Shown piece by piece: positions 1 to 9,568 of a stretch of 64,000 nt of DNA (its first letter is position 1; each line of letters starts with the position of its first letter). The stretch is from Spartobacteria bacterium (GTDB lineage: Bacteria > Verrucomicrobiota > Verrucomicrobiia > Chthoniobacterales > Chthoniobacteraceae), in assembly GCA_021324825.1 (NCBI GenBank), contig JAJPII010000026.1, positions 1 to 64,000 on the forward strand, in the 5' to 3' direction. The position numbers and the translations under genes were made by a program. The notes under the pieces are model-generated. The model saw only the letters and a list, made by a program, of their open reading frames with translations, was not told where the DNA came from and did no database searches.

Positions 1-398
<398 letters not shown>

Positions 399-406
399 AA
401 GTTTGT

Positions 407-429
407 ACCGGGCCTGCTAAGGGCCCGGT
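407..429 (-). other. Hairpin just upstream of the 16S 5' end
   Basis: An 8-bp perfect inverted repeat (ACCGGGCC at 407-414 with GGCCCGGT at 422-429, 7-nt loop) lies 9 nt upstream of the 16S start in the rRNA leader. It could be a leader structure for ribosome assembly or processing. There is no U-tract after it on the minus strand, so it is not a terminator for the rRNA operon. Confidence 0.45.
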
Positions 430-637
430 GTGAATCTGACCATTCTAATTCTGAAACCCGGCTGGCCGGGAGTCAGAGTTCGTCCGATCCTTCAATATTT
501 GAAAATCAAAGTTTTGACGTATAACGCACAATTCAATTTTTGCTGCGTCCCGTTGGCTGTCCGGGACGGCTTCGTTTTGACCGTTCTGAATCTTCCACCG
601 CTCCGCGAGGTCGCGGGTCGGCGAATCCAGAATCAAA

Positions 638-650
638 CTTTCAAAGAACA
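638..650 (-). promoter_or_regulatory. boxA-like antitermination site in the rRNA leader
   Basis: On the minus strand the sequence reads TGTTCTTTGAAAG, close to the rrn boxA consensus TGCTCTTTGAAAA. It lies about 240 nt upstream of the 16S start, inside the transcribed leader if the promoter at 727-756 is right. BoxA recruits NusB/NusE to make the rRNA operon resistant to Rho. The match and position are seen; function is inferred. Confidence 0.5.
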
Positions 651-726
651 CGGCCCCTTTTCACCTTTTCAGGAGGGAGCCAAAATCGTCCGCTCATCGC
701 GGAAGCCCGTTTTCGGCGGGGGAGTG

Positions 727-756
727 AACCTACAGCCGCGTCCGCCGCGGCGTCAA
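727..756 (-). promoter_or_regulatory. Candidate rRNA operon promoter
   Basis: On the minus strand a TTGACG -35 box (756-751) is followed after 18 bp by TAGGTT (732-727). An AT-rich stretch immediately upstream of the -35 (about 760-786) could be an UP element. This would give a 16S leader of roughly 320 nt containing the boxA-like site and the hairpin next to the 16S start. The rest of 399-909 shows no convincing coding frame. Confidence 0.45.
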
Positions 757-909
757 GCGGGAAAGTTGAAAATTTATTTCAACGGTCGCCGCCCGGGTCA
801 TTCTCTCTTCCTAAATGGGGCGGCAGGATACGCGAGATCGCAAGGGCGTCAACGGGAGTTCTCGATTTTTTCCGGTTGCCGGGGCGGGGAATCCATTCTT
901 TTGTTCCGT

Positions 910-1410
910 ATGAAGACACTGCCGCTTTTTCTCGCCATGAGCCTTTTCGCTTTTTTCGCCCGCGCGCTGGATGTGGGGACGCCCGCGCCCGCGCCGACGG
1001 CGGTGGACCAGGACGGCAAGCCGCTGGCGTTCGCGGAGGTTTACAAGACGGGGACGACGCTGGTGTATTTCTACCCGAAGGCCGATACGGCGGGCTGCAC
1101 GGCGGAGGCTTGCAGTTTGCGGGACGCGTATGCGGACCTGCGGCAGGCGGGGTTGAATGTCATCGGCGTGAGTGAGGACAAGACGGAGGCGCAAAAGAAG
1201 TTTCGCGACAAATACAAGCTTCCCTTCCCATTGATCGCCGATACCGACGGGGCGGTGGCGAAGGCGTTCGGGGTGCCGACGGCGCTCGGGTTCGCGAAAC
1301 GGCAGTCGTTCCTCATCAAGGACGGGAAGATCGCCTGGCGGGATTTGAACGCCTCGACGAAGAACCAGGCGGCTGACGTGCGGAAGGCGCTGCAAGCGCT
1401 CGGCTCTTGA
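910..1410 (+). CDS. Exported thiol peroxidase, peroxiredoxin (Bcp/PrxQ type)
   Basis: This 166-residue protein reduces hydroperoxides with a cysteine pair. Residues 1-20 form a signal peptide. The active site reads YPKADTAGCTAEAC, with the peroxidatic Cys63 and a second Cys five residues on (Cys68), the spacing typical of the BCP/PrxQ group. A downstream region with FPLIAD and the FLIKDGKI strand completes the AhpC/TSA fold. The ATG at 910 is chosen because an upstream extension has no protein-like character and the signal peptide starts here. Its stop overlaps the TTG start of mfd. Export suggests it protects periplasmic components. Exact subfamily name is less certain than the fold. Confidence 0.85.
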   Translation: MKTLPLFLAMSLFAFFARALDVGTPAPAPTAVDQDGKPLAFAEVYKTGTTLVYFYPKADTAGCTAEACSLRDAYADLRQAGLNVIGVSEDKTEAQKKFRDKYKLPFPLIADTDGAVAKAFGVPTALGFAKRQSFLIKDGKIAWRDLNASTKNQAADVRKALQALGS

Positions 1411-4400
1411 ATCCGGCCGCCGACCTGATCGACCGGGTGGCGGCGTCCCCGGCGATCGCGGCCAGGCTGCGACAGGCGCCTCCCGTTGTCTTCGACCATG
1501 TCGCGGAATCGGCCCAGCCGTTTCTGGCGGCTTTGATCGCCCGGAAGCGAAAGAAGCGGTTCTGGATCGTCTGCGAGAATGTCCGGGCGCAGGAGCATTT
1601 CCATACCGAGCTTCTGAACTGGCTGCCGGACGCTCTCTTCTTCCCGGCGGTGGAGACGGCGGCGGTGAAGGGGGCGCTGGTGGATCCCGAAGTCTCGGCG
1701 GAACGGCTGGAGGTCCTGCAACGGCTGCTGGGGGACGGCCGCGAGGCGGTGGTGGTGAGCGCGGGCAGCCTGGAGGATGACGTGCCCGCGCCGAAAGCTT
1801 TGCAACGGACGACGTTGGCGCTTTCAAAAGGCGCGCGCCTGGACAGGGAGGCGCTCCTGGAACGGCTGGCGGCGGGGGGCTACGAGCGGGTGGAACAAAT
1901 CTCCAGCCGGGGGCAATACGCGGTTCGGGGAGGAATATTGGATGTCTTTTCGTGGCAACACACGCTTCCGGTGCGGATCGAGCTTTTCGACGATATTATC
2001 GAGTCGCTGCGGCAATTCGATCTCGACGCCCAGACTTCGGTGCAGCCGCTGGAAACCTGCCGGTTGCTGCTCGGCGGAGCGAAGGAGCAGACGTGCCTGT
2101 TGCGCGAGTACGTCGGCTCCGGCCTGTTGATCGATGTGACGGCGGAGCCGCTGGGCGCGGCGATCCGGTTACAGGAAGGCTCCGGCGAGGCGGAGGAAAC
2201 GTACGCGGGCGCTTTCCACGACCACGGGCTGGGCGAGTTCGACGCGGGCGACCTCGTCATCGCGGAATCCAAACGCGAAACCTTGTTTCGCCAGCTCCGC
2301 GAATGGCGCCGGGAGAAATGGCGCGTCTTCATTTTCTGCAACAACGAGGGCGAGGCCGAACGCCTCCGCGATCTGCTGCCGGAGGAAGAGCGCGACGGCG
2401 TCGGCTATCCCATCGGGACGGTGGCGCGCGGCTTCACCTTCCCCGAAGGGCGCGTGGCGGTGCTGTCGGACGCGGAGCTTTTTGGCCGCTACCGCAACAC
2501 CCGGGCGCGCCGCCGCTTGCTGCGCCGGGCGCGGGAACACGCGCAGATCGACTTCACGGAATTGAACGAGGGCGACTTCGTGGTGCATCTCGAACACGGC
2601 GTGGCCCGCTATGCCGGGCTGCGGAGTTTCACGGCGGCGGGCGGCAAGCCGGAGGAAGTGCTGGAGCTGGAATTCGCGGAGGAAGCGAAACTCTACGTGC
2701 CGCTGGAACAGGCTTACCTGGTCTCGCGTTACGTGGGCGTCGGGAAGAAGACGCCGCTTTTGAACAGCCTGGGCGACGGCAAATGGGCGAAGGCCAGGAA
2801 GTCCGCCGAACACGCCATCCATGATTATGCCGCGAAGCTCCTTTCCGTCCACGCGGAGCGGGAGACGCGGAAGGGATACGCCTTCGCGCCCGACGGCAGA
2901 TGGCAGAACGAGTTCGAGAGTTCCTTCCTGTACGACGAAACGCCCGACCAGCTGACCGCAATCGCCGCCGCGAAGGGCGACATGGAATCCGAGCGCCCGA
3001 TGGATCGCCTCATCTGCGGCGACGTTGGTTTCGGCAAGACGGAGGTGGCGATCCGCGCGGCCTTCAAAGCCGTCATGAGCGGGAAACAGGTCGCGCTCCT
3101 CGCGCCCACCACGGTGCTGGCGCAGCAGCATTGGCAGACCTTCCGCGAGCGCATGTCGGACTACCCCGTGGTGGTGGAAAGCCTTAGCCGGTTCCGGTCC
3201 GCAGCCGAACAGCGCGCCGTGGTCGAAGGTCTCCGTTCCGGCGCGGTGGACATCGTCGTCGGCACGCACCGGCTCGTCTCGAAGGACGTGCGATTCAAGG
3301 ACCTCGGCCTCGTCGTCATTGATGAAGAACAGCGCTTCGGCGTGCTGCACAAGGAGAAATTCAAGGCTCTCTTCGCGCTGGTGGATATGCTCACTCTTTC
3401 CGCCACGCCGATCCCGCGCACCTTGTACCTGTCGCTCATGGGCGCCAAGGACATGTCCGTCCTCGAAACGGCGCCGCCGAATCGCATCCCCATCGAGACG
3501 GTCATCTGCGGGTACGATGAACGGATCATCCGCGACGCCATCCGGCGCGAGATCGAACGGCAGGGCCAGGTCTATTTCCTGCACAACCGGGTGCGGAGCA
3601 TCGAGCGCGTCCGGACGCGGATACTGGAGCTTTGCCCAAAGGCGCGGGTCGAGATCGGCCACGGCCAGATGGATGAGGACGAACTGGAAGGCGTCATGCG
3701 GCGCTTCGTCGCGGGAGAAACCGATGTCCTGGTCTCCACCACCATCATCGAAAGCGGCCTCGACATCCCGAACGCCAACACCATCATCATCGACCGAGCG
3801 GACCGGTTCGGGCTGGCGGACCTGTACCAACTCCGCGGGCGCGTCGGACGCGCGGAGCACAAAGCCTACGCCTATCTCCTGCTGCCGCCCGATCTCATGC
3901 AAGCCGGCGCCGCCCGCAAGCGGATCAATGCCATAAAGCAATACTCCTCCCTGGGCGCGGGTTTCAAGATAGCCATGCGCGACCTGGAAATCCGCGGCGC
4001 GGGCAACATCCTGGGCACGGCGCAGAGCGGCCACATCTTCACCATCGGGTTCGATCTGTACTGCCAGCTTTTGAAACAAGCCATCGCCCGCATCAAAGGG
4101 GAAAAAGTCCGTCCACGCCTCGAAACCGCCCTGCGCCTCGACTTCGTCTCGACCAACGAGGCCGAGGCCGGCGCGGACAAGGCCCCCGCGTTTCTGCCCG
4201 CGAGCTACATCACGCAGGCCCGCACGCGCATCCAAGCCTACCGGAAACTCGCGGAGGTCGCGAGCCCGGAGGAGCTTGAGCAGTTGAGCCGCGCGTGGCG
4301 CGACCGCTTCGGCCCGCCGCCGGAGCCGGTCGAAAACCTCCTCCTGATGGCCGGGATAAAACTCGCCGCCGCGCAACGCAAAATCACCGCTTTGGAAACC

Positions 4401-4529
4401 CGGGAAAAGAAGGTGATCATGACCCGCGGCGGAGACATGATCCTCCTGGGCGGCAAGTTTCCCCGCTTGACTTCAGGCTTGCCAAAACTAGAATTGCGCG
4501 AATTGTCGGCTTTGATAAAAACCTTCTAA
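1407..4529 (+). CDS. mfd: Transcription-repair coupling factor Mfd
   Basis: This 1,040-residue ATPase dislodges RNA polymerase stalled at DNA lesions and recruits UvrA. The N-terminal part has UvrB-like homology. The RNA-polymerase-interacting segment (GDFVVHLEHGVARY) is near residue 389. Walker A GDVGFGKT is near 538, the DEEQ box near 639, then helicase motifs (SATPIPRTLY, RADRFGLADLYQLRGRVGR) and a C-terminal TRCF domain. It is slightly shorter than the about 1,150 residues of E. coli Mfd. The TTG start overlaps the stop of the preceding peroxiredoxin, implying coupled translation; no better start is visible upstream. Confidence 0.96.
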   Translation: MNPAADLIDRVAASPAIAARLRQAPPVVFDHVAESAQPFLAALIARKRKKRFWIVCENVRAQEHFHTELLNWLPDALFFPAVETAAVKGALVDPEVSAERLEVLQRLLGDGREAVVVSAGSLEDDVPAPKALQRTTLALSKGARLDREALLERLAAGGYERVEQISSRGQYAVRGGILDVFSWQHTLPVRIELFDDIIESLRQFDLDAQTSVQPLETCRLLLGGAKEQTCLLREYVGSGLLIDVTAEPLGAAIRLQEGSGEAEETYAGAFHDHGLGEFDAGDLVIAESKRETLFRQLREWRREKWRVFIFCNNEGEAERLRDLLPEEERDGVGYPIGTVARGFTFPEGRVAVLSDAELFGRYRNTRARRRLLRRAREHAQIDFTELNEGDFVVHLEHGVARYAGLRSFTAAGGKPEEVLELEFAEEAKLYVPLEQAYLVSRYVGVGKKTPLLNSLGDGKWAKARKSAEHAIHDYAAKLLSVHAERETRKGYAFAPDGRWQNEFESSFLYDETPDQLTAIAAAKGDMESERPMDRLICGDVGFGKTEVAIRAAFKAVMSGKQVALLAPTTVLAQQHWQTFRERMSDYPVVVESLSRFRSAAEQRAVVEGLRSGAVDIVVGTHRLVSKDVRFKDLGLVVIDEEQRFGVLHKEKFKALFALVDMLTLSATPIPRTLYLSLMGAKDMSVLETAPPNRIPIETVICGYDERIIRDAIRREIERQGQVYFLHNRVRSIERVRTRILELCPKARVEIGHGQMDEDELEGVMRRFVAGETDVLVSTTIIESGLDIPNANTIIIDRADRFGLADLYQLRGRVGRAEHKAYAYLLLPPDLMQAGAARKRINAIKQYSSLGAGFKIAMRDLEIRGAGNILGTAQSGHIFTIGFDLYCQLLKQAIARIKGEKVRPRLETALRLDFVSTNEAEAGADKAPAFLPASYITQARTRIQAYRKLAEVASPEELEQLSRAWRDRFGPPPEPVENLLLMAGIKLAAAQRKITALETREKKVIMTRGGDMILLGGKFPRLTSGLPKLELRELSALIKTF

Positions 4530-4530
4530 A

Positions 4531-5496
4531 ATGCAAATGCGGCCCGCTCTTTTCTTTGCGCTCCTGTTGCTCTTCGCGCGTCCCGTGCCGGCTGCGGAGG
4601 ATGTTCTCGACGCCATGGCCGCGGTGGTCAACGGCGACGTCATCACTTTCTCCCAGGTCCGCGACGTGGTGGAGGATCGCGTTAAAAGCGTCCGTTCGCA
4701 GTATCCCAAAGGCGGCAAGGAATACTTCGACAAGGTCACCCAGATACGGCTCGAAGCGCTCAACGACCTCATCGACCGCCAGTTGATCCTGCAAGAGTTC
4801 GAGAAGAACAAATTCGTCATCCCCGACTACATCGTGGACGAGCAGGTGCAAGGGATCATCCGGCAGGATTTCGGCGGCGACCGCTCAGCCTTCCTGCGGA
4901 CATTGGAAGCGCAAGGCTACACGCTGGAAAAGTTCCGCAAGAACGAGAAGGAAAAGATCATCGTGCAGGCGATGCGGCAGAAGAACGTCCCGGACAACCT
5001 CATCATCCCGCCGCGCAAGATCGAGGAGTACTACGAGAAGAACCGGGCCGAATTCACCACGCAGGAATCCCTGCACTTGCGGATGCTGGTATTGAAGAAA
5101 GAGTCCGGCAACGTCGCGGAGAGCAGCGAGAAAATGGCGGAGGAAATCCGGGAAAAAATAGCGGGCGGCGCCGATTTCGGAAAGATGGCCGAGATGTATT
5201 CCGAGGACGCTTCGCAAGGCGCTCAGGGCGACTGGGGCTGGATCGACCGCCACACGTTGAACGAAGCGCTGACAAAAGCGGCGTTCGCCTTGAAGCCGGG
5301 CCAGGTAAGCAAACCGCTCGTCATCGAAGGCAACATCTACCTGCTTTATTGCCAGGAGAAAAAGAACGCGATCGTCAAGCCGCTGAAGGAAGTGCGGGAC
5401 GACATCGAGAAAAAGCTGCTGCAGGAAGAGCGGCAAGTGCAGATGCAGAAATGGATCGCGACCCTGCGCAAGAAAGCCTTCATCAAGATTTACTAG
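4531..5496 (+). CDS. surA: SurA-like periplasmic peptidyl-prolyl isomerase/chaperone
   Basis: A 321-residue exported protein with a signal peptide (about residues 1-21), an N-terminal SurA chaperone-type helical domain (AAVVNGDVITFSQV, LIDRQLILQEF) and one parvulin PpiC domain (about residues 178-275, with ADFGKMAEMYSEDASQGAQGD). It should assist folding of outer-membrane proteins. Only one parvulin domain is present, whereas E. coli SurA has two. It begins one base after the mfd stop and is followed by pdxA, as surA is in many proteobacteria. The gene symbol is by analogy; PrsA/PpiD-like naming is possible. Confidence 0.82.
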   Translation: MQMRPALFFALLLLFARPVPAAEDVLDAMAAVVNGDVITFSQVRDVVEDRVKSVRSQYPKGGKEYFDKVTQIRLEALNDLIDRQLILQEFEKNKFVIPDYIVDEQVQGIIRQDFGGDRSAFLRTLEAQGYTLEKFRKNEKEKIIVQAMRQKNVPDNLIIPPRKIEEYYEKNRAEFTTQESLHLRMLVLKKESGNVAESSEKMAEEIREKIAGGADFGKMAEMYSEDASQGAQGDWGWIDRHTLNEALTKAAFALKPGQVSKPLVIEGNIYLLYCQEKKNAIVKPLKEVRDDIEKKLLQEERQVQMQKWIATLRKKAFIKIY

Positions 5497-5500
5497 GAGC

Positions 5501-5636
5501 GTGTTTCATGCACTTTGGCCCGCTCTGGGTTCTTGGTTGCAGAGGCGGCTGTGCCAGCGGCCTGGAACGCGAGGCAACGCCGAAACGCCAGACCCGCTCC
5601 AGGTGTTTAGGCGGCTGGCACAGCCGCCTCTGCAAC
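5501..5636 (+). repeat. Dispersed palindromic element, copy 1 (both arms)
   Basis: Left outer end resembling GTGTCATGCACTTT at 5501-5514, left arm 5536-5562 and right arm 5610-5636. The arms (GGCGGCTGGCACAGCCGCC core plus TCTGCAAC) are inverted copies of each other with one mismatch and flank a core of about 47 bp. It fills the gap between the surA-like gene and pdxA. The right outer end is degenerate. Confidence 0.85.
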
Positions 5637-5727
5637 GAAAACGGCGCGGGAAGATGCGCAATGCAGGCAATCCGCACAATGGAAGCCTTGGGGTTTCGGA
5701 ACATTCGTGCAAAGCTTCTTCCCACGT

Positions 5728-6615
5728 ATGCGCTCCATTGTCGTCACGCGCGGGGATGCCGCAGGCATCGGCCCCGAGATCATCGCGGCTGCGCTTGCAT
5801 CGGGCAAACTCCATCCGGGCTTTTCCTATAGCGTCCTGGGCGAAGCGGATGCGGCGCCCGGCAAGCCCACGCCCGAAAGCGCTCGCGCCGCCGTGCGCGC
5901 GCTGGAAGACGCCGCGTCCCTCGCCCTCGCGGGGGAAGCGGATGCCGTCGTCACCGGCCCGGTGAGCAAGGCGCGCATCAAGGAAGCGGGCTTCCACTTC
6001 CCCGGCCAGACGGAATTCTTCGCGGCCCGCGCCGGGGTCGAGAATTTCGCGATGCTCCTGACCGGCGGCGCGCTGACCGTCGCGCTCGTAACCGCGCACG
6101 TCCCGTTGCAAGCGGTGGCCGGGCTGTTGAGCGAAGCCGAGATCGCCAGGGTCGGCTCGCTCCTCGCGGGGTTTGCGCTTGAGAGAAAGCCTGCGGCGAG
6201 AATAGCCGTCGCGGGGTTGAATCCGCACGCGGGCGAATCGGGAACCCTCGGGACGGAAGAACTGGAAATCATCGCGCCCGCGGTGGAAAAACTCCGCGCG
6301 GAATGGGAAGGCCGCGCCCGCTTCGACGGCCCGGTCTCGCCCGACACCGTGTTCCACCGCGCCGCGCTCGGCGAATGGGACGCCGTGCTTTGCATGTATC
6401 ACGACCAGGGCCTCATCCCGCTGAAGCTCCACGCCTTCGACAGCGGCGTGAACGTCACGCTCGGCCTGCCTTTCATCCGCACCAGCCCGGACCACGGCAC
6501 GGCTTTCGAGTTGGCGGGCCGCGGCGTCGCGCGCCCCGGCAGCATGATCGCCGCTATAAATCTCGCCGCGGAACTGGCCCTCAAAAGAAAATCCCGCTAC
6601 GCTTCCCCGAAGTGA
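5728..6615 (+). CDS. pdxA: 4-hydroxythreonine-4-phosphate dehydrogenase PdxA
   Basis: This 295-residue NAD-dependent enzyme oxidises 4-phosphohydroxy-L-threonine in vitamin B6 (pyridoxal phosphate) synthesis. Family motifs are clear: RGDAAGIGPE at the N-terminus, TGPVSK, the metal ligands in TAHVPL, MYHDQG and SPDHGTAFE, and NPHAGESG. It is compact compared with the 329 residues of E. coli PdxA because the segment after the first motif is shortened. The ATG at 5728 places the first motif at the usual distance; an ATG seven codons upstream is a poorer choice. Its TGA overlaps the GTG of argA. Confidence 0.95.
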   Translation: MRSIVVTRGDAAGIGPEIIAAALASGKLHPGFSYSVLGEADAAPGKPTPESARAAVRALEDAASLALAGEADAVVTGPVSKARIKEAGFHFPGQTEFFAARAGVENFAMLLTGGALTVALVTAHVPLQAVAGLLSEAEIARVGSLLAGFALERKPAARIAVAGLNPHAGESGTLGTEELEIIAPAVEKLRAEWEGRARFDGPVSPDTVFHRAALGEWDAVLCMYHDQGLIPLKLHAFDSGVNVTLGLPFIRTSPDHGTAFELAGRGVARPGSMIAAINLAAELALKRKSRYASPK

Positions 6616-7913
6616 AAGTCTCCGACCTGCGCGGCATCCTCCAGTACGTCCCCCGCTTTCGCGAGAGGATCTTCGTCATCGCGCTCGACGGCGAGATCAT
6701 CGACTCGCCGAATTTCGCGAACATCCTCCTGGATATCGCCGTGCTGCGCTCGCTCAGCATCAAGGTCATCCTCGTCCACGGCGCCGGCGCGCGCGTGGAC
6801 AAAGTCGCCGCCGAGCGCGGAATAAGCCTTTCCAACTCGGACGGCACCGGCGTCACCGACGAGCCGACATTGAGGATAAGCGTGGAAGCCTCGCTGCAAT
6901 TGATGAACGACGTAATGCAGGGCTTGACCGCGGTCGACCAGCGCGCGTCCTACGCCAACTCGATCATCGCCCACCCGGCGGGCATCCTCGGCGGCGTCGA
7001 TTACCTCTACACGGGCCGCGTCGAGAAGGTGGACGCCAAATGCCTGCATCTCTTTTTGAACGAGGGGATCATCCCGGTCATCCCGCCGCTCGGCTACGAC
7101 GGCGAAGGGAAGACCTTCCGCGTCAACTCGGACAGCATCGCCGTGGAAGTCGCCGAAGGCATGCAGGCGATGAAGATCATCTTCCTCTCGCCGCATGACG
7201 GCCCGGAAATAAACGGCGAGATCGCCCGCCAGTTATCCATCGCGGAGGCGGAGGACTTCCTGAAAAGACGGAAGGGCCAGGAATCCGCCGGCATCCTCTC
7301 GAAGGTCGAGCACGCGGCGCGGGCCTGCAGGCTGGGCGTGCCGCGCGTACATCTGCTCAACGGCAAGTTGAACGAGGCGCTCCTGACGGAAATCTTCAGC
7401 CACGACGGCATCGGCACGATGGTCTATTCCAACGAATACCAGCAGATACGCCGGGTCTTCAAAAAAGACGTGCGCGGCGTCATGGCGCTCATCCGCCAAT
7501 CCGTTGACAATGAAGAACTGGTGCGCCGCACCCGCGCGGACATCGTGCAGCGGATCGAGGATTACTGGGTGCTCGAGATCGACCGCACGCTGGCGGGCTG
7601 CGTGGCGCTCCATTGCTACCCGAAGGAAGGGATGGCGGAACTGGCCTGCCTGTACGTCCACAAGAACCACGGAGGCCAGGGCTACGGGCGCCGCTTGATG
7701 ACTTTCGCCGAAAATCTCGCCGCGCAGAAAGGGCTGCGGAAAATATTCGCCCTCTCGACGCAGACCTTCACCTTTTTCCAGCAGAAAGGCGGTTTCGAGG
7801 AAGCGGAGCCGGACGAACTCCCCGCCGAGCGCCGCGACAAATACGAGGCGAGCGGACGCAACTCCAAGGTCCTGGTGAAAAACGTGGCCCGGCAGGGCCC
7901 CGGCATGCTCTGA
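6612..7913 (+). CDS. argA: Amino-acid N-acetyltransferase (N-acetylglutamate synthase) ArgA
   Basis: This 433-residue enzyme acetylates glutamate, the first step of arginine synthesis. An amino-acid-kinase-fold domain (about residues 1-280; KVILVHGAGARVDK, HPAGILGGVDY, RVNSDSIAVEVAE) is followed by a GNAT acetyltransferase domain (about 290-433; LACLYVHKNHGGQGYGRRL). Length and domain order match E. coli ArgA (443 residues) rather than the short stand-alone kinases. The GTG start overlaps the pdxA stop (GTGA). The kinase domain usually carries arginine feedback inhibition; that is family knowledge, not seen here. Confidence 0.94.
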   Translation: MKVSDLRGILQYVPRFRERIFVIALDGEIIDSPNFANILLDIAVLRSLSIKVILVHGAGARVDKVAAERGISLSNSDGTGVTDEPTLRISVEASLQLMNDVMQGLTAVDQRASYANSIIAHPAGILGGVDYLYTGRVEKVDAKCLHLFLNEGIIPVIPPLGYDGEGKTFRVNSDSIAVEVAEGMQAMKIIFLSPHDGPEINGEIARQLSIAEAEDFLKRRKGQESAGILSKVEHAARACRLGVPRVHLLNGKLNEALLTEIFSHDGIGTMVYSNEYQQIRRVFKKDVRGVMALIRQSVDNEELVRRTRADIVQRIEDYWVLEIDRTLAGCVALHCYPKEGMAELACLYVHKNHGGQGYGRRLMTFAENLAAQKGLRKIFALSTQTFTFFQQKGGFEEAEPDELPAERRDKYEASGRNSKVLVKNVARQGPGML

Positions 7914-7915
7914 CG

Positions 7916-9568
7916 ATGTACGGACGGCTTGCGATCGACGGGGTGGTGCTCTTCACCTATTTCTTTGGCATCGTCGCCATCGGCCTCTGGGCGGGCCGCC
8001 GCAACACGAATCTGAGGGAATTCGCGCTGGGCGGCAGAGCCATCCCGTGGTGGGCCGTGCTCGCCTCCATCGTCGCCGCCGAGACGAGCGCCGCGACCTT
8101 CCTCGGCACGCCCGCCGAAGGCTTCAAGACGCGCAGCTACGTCTACGGCCAGCTTGCCATCGGCACCATCCTCGCGCGGATCGTCATCGCCTTCACCTTC
8201 ATCAAGCCGTACTACCGCTACCGCGTGGAGAGCGTCTACGAGTTCCTCGCCGTCCGCTTCGGCGCCATGACCAAGAACGCCGCCAGCGCCGTCTTTCTCG
8301 TAACGCGCGTGCTCGGCATCGGCGTCCGGCTCTATCTCGGCGGGGCCATACTCGTCGTCATCTGGCGTTACCTCTTTCCGCATCACACCGTCACGCTCCA
8401 GACCTACTTCATCGGCATCGTCTTCATCACCCTGCTCACCACTCTCTACACCGCGGCGGGGGGGATTAAAGCCGTCGTCTGGACGGACTTGATCCAGGCC
8501 GCCCTCATGATCGGCTGCGTCGTGGCGTCCATCGGCCTCCTCCTGCACAGGATCAACGGCGGCCTGCCCGAAGTCCTTCGCCGCCTGGGGGGAACCGTGC
8601 CGGTCTTCCAGGCGGGCTTCGACGCGCGCCAGCCGTTCGGCCAGGCGTTCAAGGCCATGCTCGAAGAACCTTACACCCTTTTCGCCGCCTTCATCGGCTC
8701 GACCTTCCTCACCATGTCCACACACGGCACAGACCAGGATATGGTTCAACGGATGCTCACCGCCGCCGACTACAAGAAGTCGCGGCTCTCGCTCATCCTC
8801 AGCGGCCTGGCGGATATCCCCATCGCCGCCGCGTTCCTCTCCACGGGCATACTCCTGTGGGCCTATTACCAGCAGTCGCCCGATCCCGCGCTGCCTCAGG
8901 CCGACAACGAAATCTTCGCCCATTACATCATCCACGAAATGCCCGTCGGCTTTCGCGGCCTCATCGTGGCGGGCGTATTCGCGACGATGATGGGCTCGAC
9001 CTCCGCGGCGCTGAACGCCCTCGCCACCAGCTTCACCAAGGACTTCTACCAGCCCTACATCAACCCCGCCGCCACGGACCGGCAGGCCATCCACGCCGCG
9101 CGCGTCGCCACCGCCGTCTTCGGCGTGCTGATGATCATCGTCGCCACGCTCGCCGCGCGGGCCGTCTTGAAAAACGCGACGCTCACCATCATCCCCATCG
9201 CCATCGGCTGCCTCGGCTACACCTACGGCGCGTTGCTCGGCGTATTCCTCCTCGGCATGCTCACCCGCGGCCGCGGCGCGGATCGCACCAACGTCGTCGG
9301 CATGGCGTTGGGCGTCGCAGCCGTGCTCATCCTTTGCAAGGTCGAGATACCCGGCGTTTCCGTCAGCCGCATCGTCGGCGGCAAACTCGTGAGCGAGCCG
9401 CAAACCTTCGGCTTTTTCCTGCCCGCCTGGTGGCCCTCCATCGCGTGGCCCTGGTATGTCTTCGTCGGCTGCTCGGCGACTTTTCTCTTCTCCGTTTTTT
9501 TCAAAACGCCCGCGGAAACGCTGGAAGCCGCAGCCGCCCATGTGGATGCGAAGGACGGACTTCGCTGA
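7916..9568 (+). CDS. Sodium:solute symporter (SSS family) permease
   Basis: A 550-residue integral membrane protein with about 13 hydrophobic segments. The N-terminal ALGGRAIPWWAV and ETSAATFLG stretch and the central GTDQDMVQRMLTA are hallmarks of the SSS family (SglT/PutP/PanF fold), which couples Na+ entry to uptake of sugars, amino acids, vitamins or sialic acids. The substrate cannot be told from the sequence. It starts 2 bases after the argA stop and ends the plus-strand run that begins with the peroxiredoxin. The C-terminus near residues 510-530 is a final membrane helix. Confidence 0.88.
   Translation: MYGRLAIDGVVLFTYFFGIVAIGLWAGRRNTNLREFALGGRAIPWWAVLASIVAAETSAATFLGTPAEGFKTRSYVYGQLAIGTILARIVIAFTFIKPYYRYRVESVYEFLAVRFGAMTKNAASAVFLVTRVLGIGVRLYLGGAILVVIWRYLFPHHTVTLQTYFIGIVFITLLTTLYTAAGGIKAVVWTDLIQAALMIGCVVASIGLLLHRINGGLPEVLRRLGGTVPVFQAGFDARQPFGQAFKAMLEEPYTLFAAFIGSTFLTMSTHGTDQDMVQRMLTAADYKKSRLSLILSGLADIPIAAAFLSTGILLWAYYQQSPDPALPQADNEIFAHYIIHEMPVGFRGLIVAGVFATMMGSTSAALNALATSFTKDFYQPYINPAATDRQAIHAARVATAVFGVLMIIVATLAARAVLKNATLTIIPIAIGCLGYTYGALLGVFLLGMLTRGRGADRTNVVGMALGVAAVLILCKVEIPGVSVSRIVGGKLVSEPQTFGFFLPAWWPSIAWPWYVFVGCSATFLFSVFFKTPAETLEAAAAHVDAKDGLR

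Noticed and set aside
2169-4376. A 735-codon minus-strand frame opposite mfd
   Set aside because: Antisense shadow of a clear Mfd coding region, no motif recognised.
7682-9541. A 619-codon minus-strand frame opposite the sodium:solute symporter
   Set aside because: Very acidic and low complexity; the plus strand encodes a transporter with family motifs.
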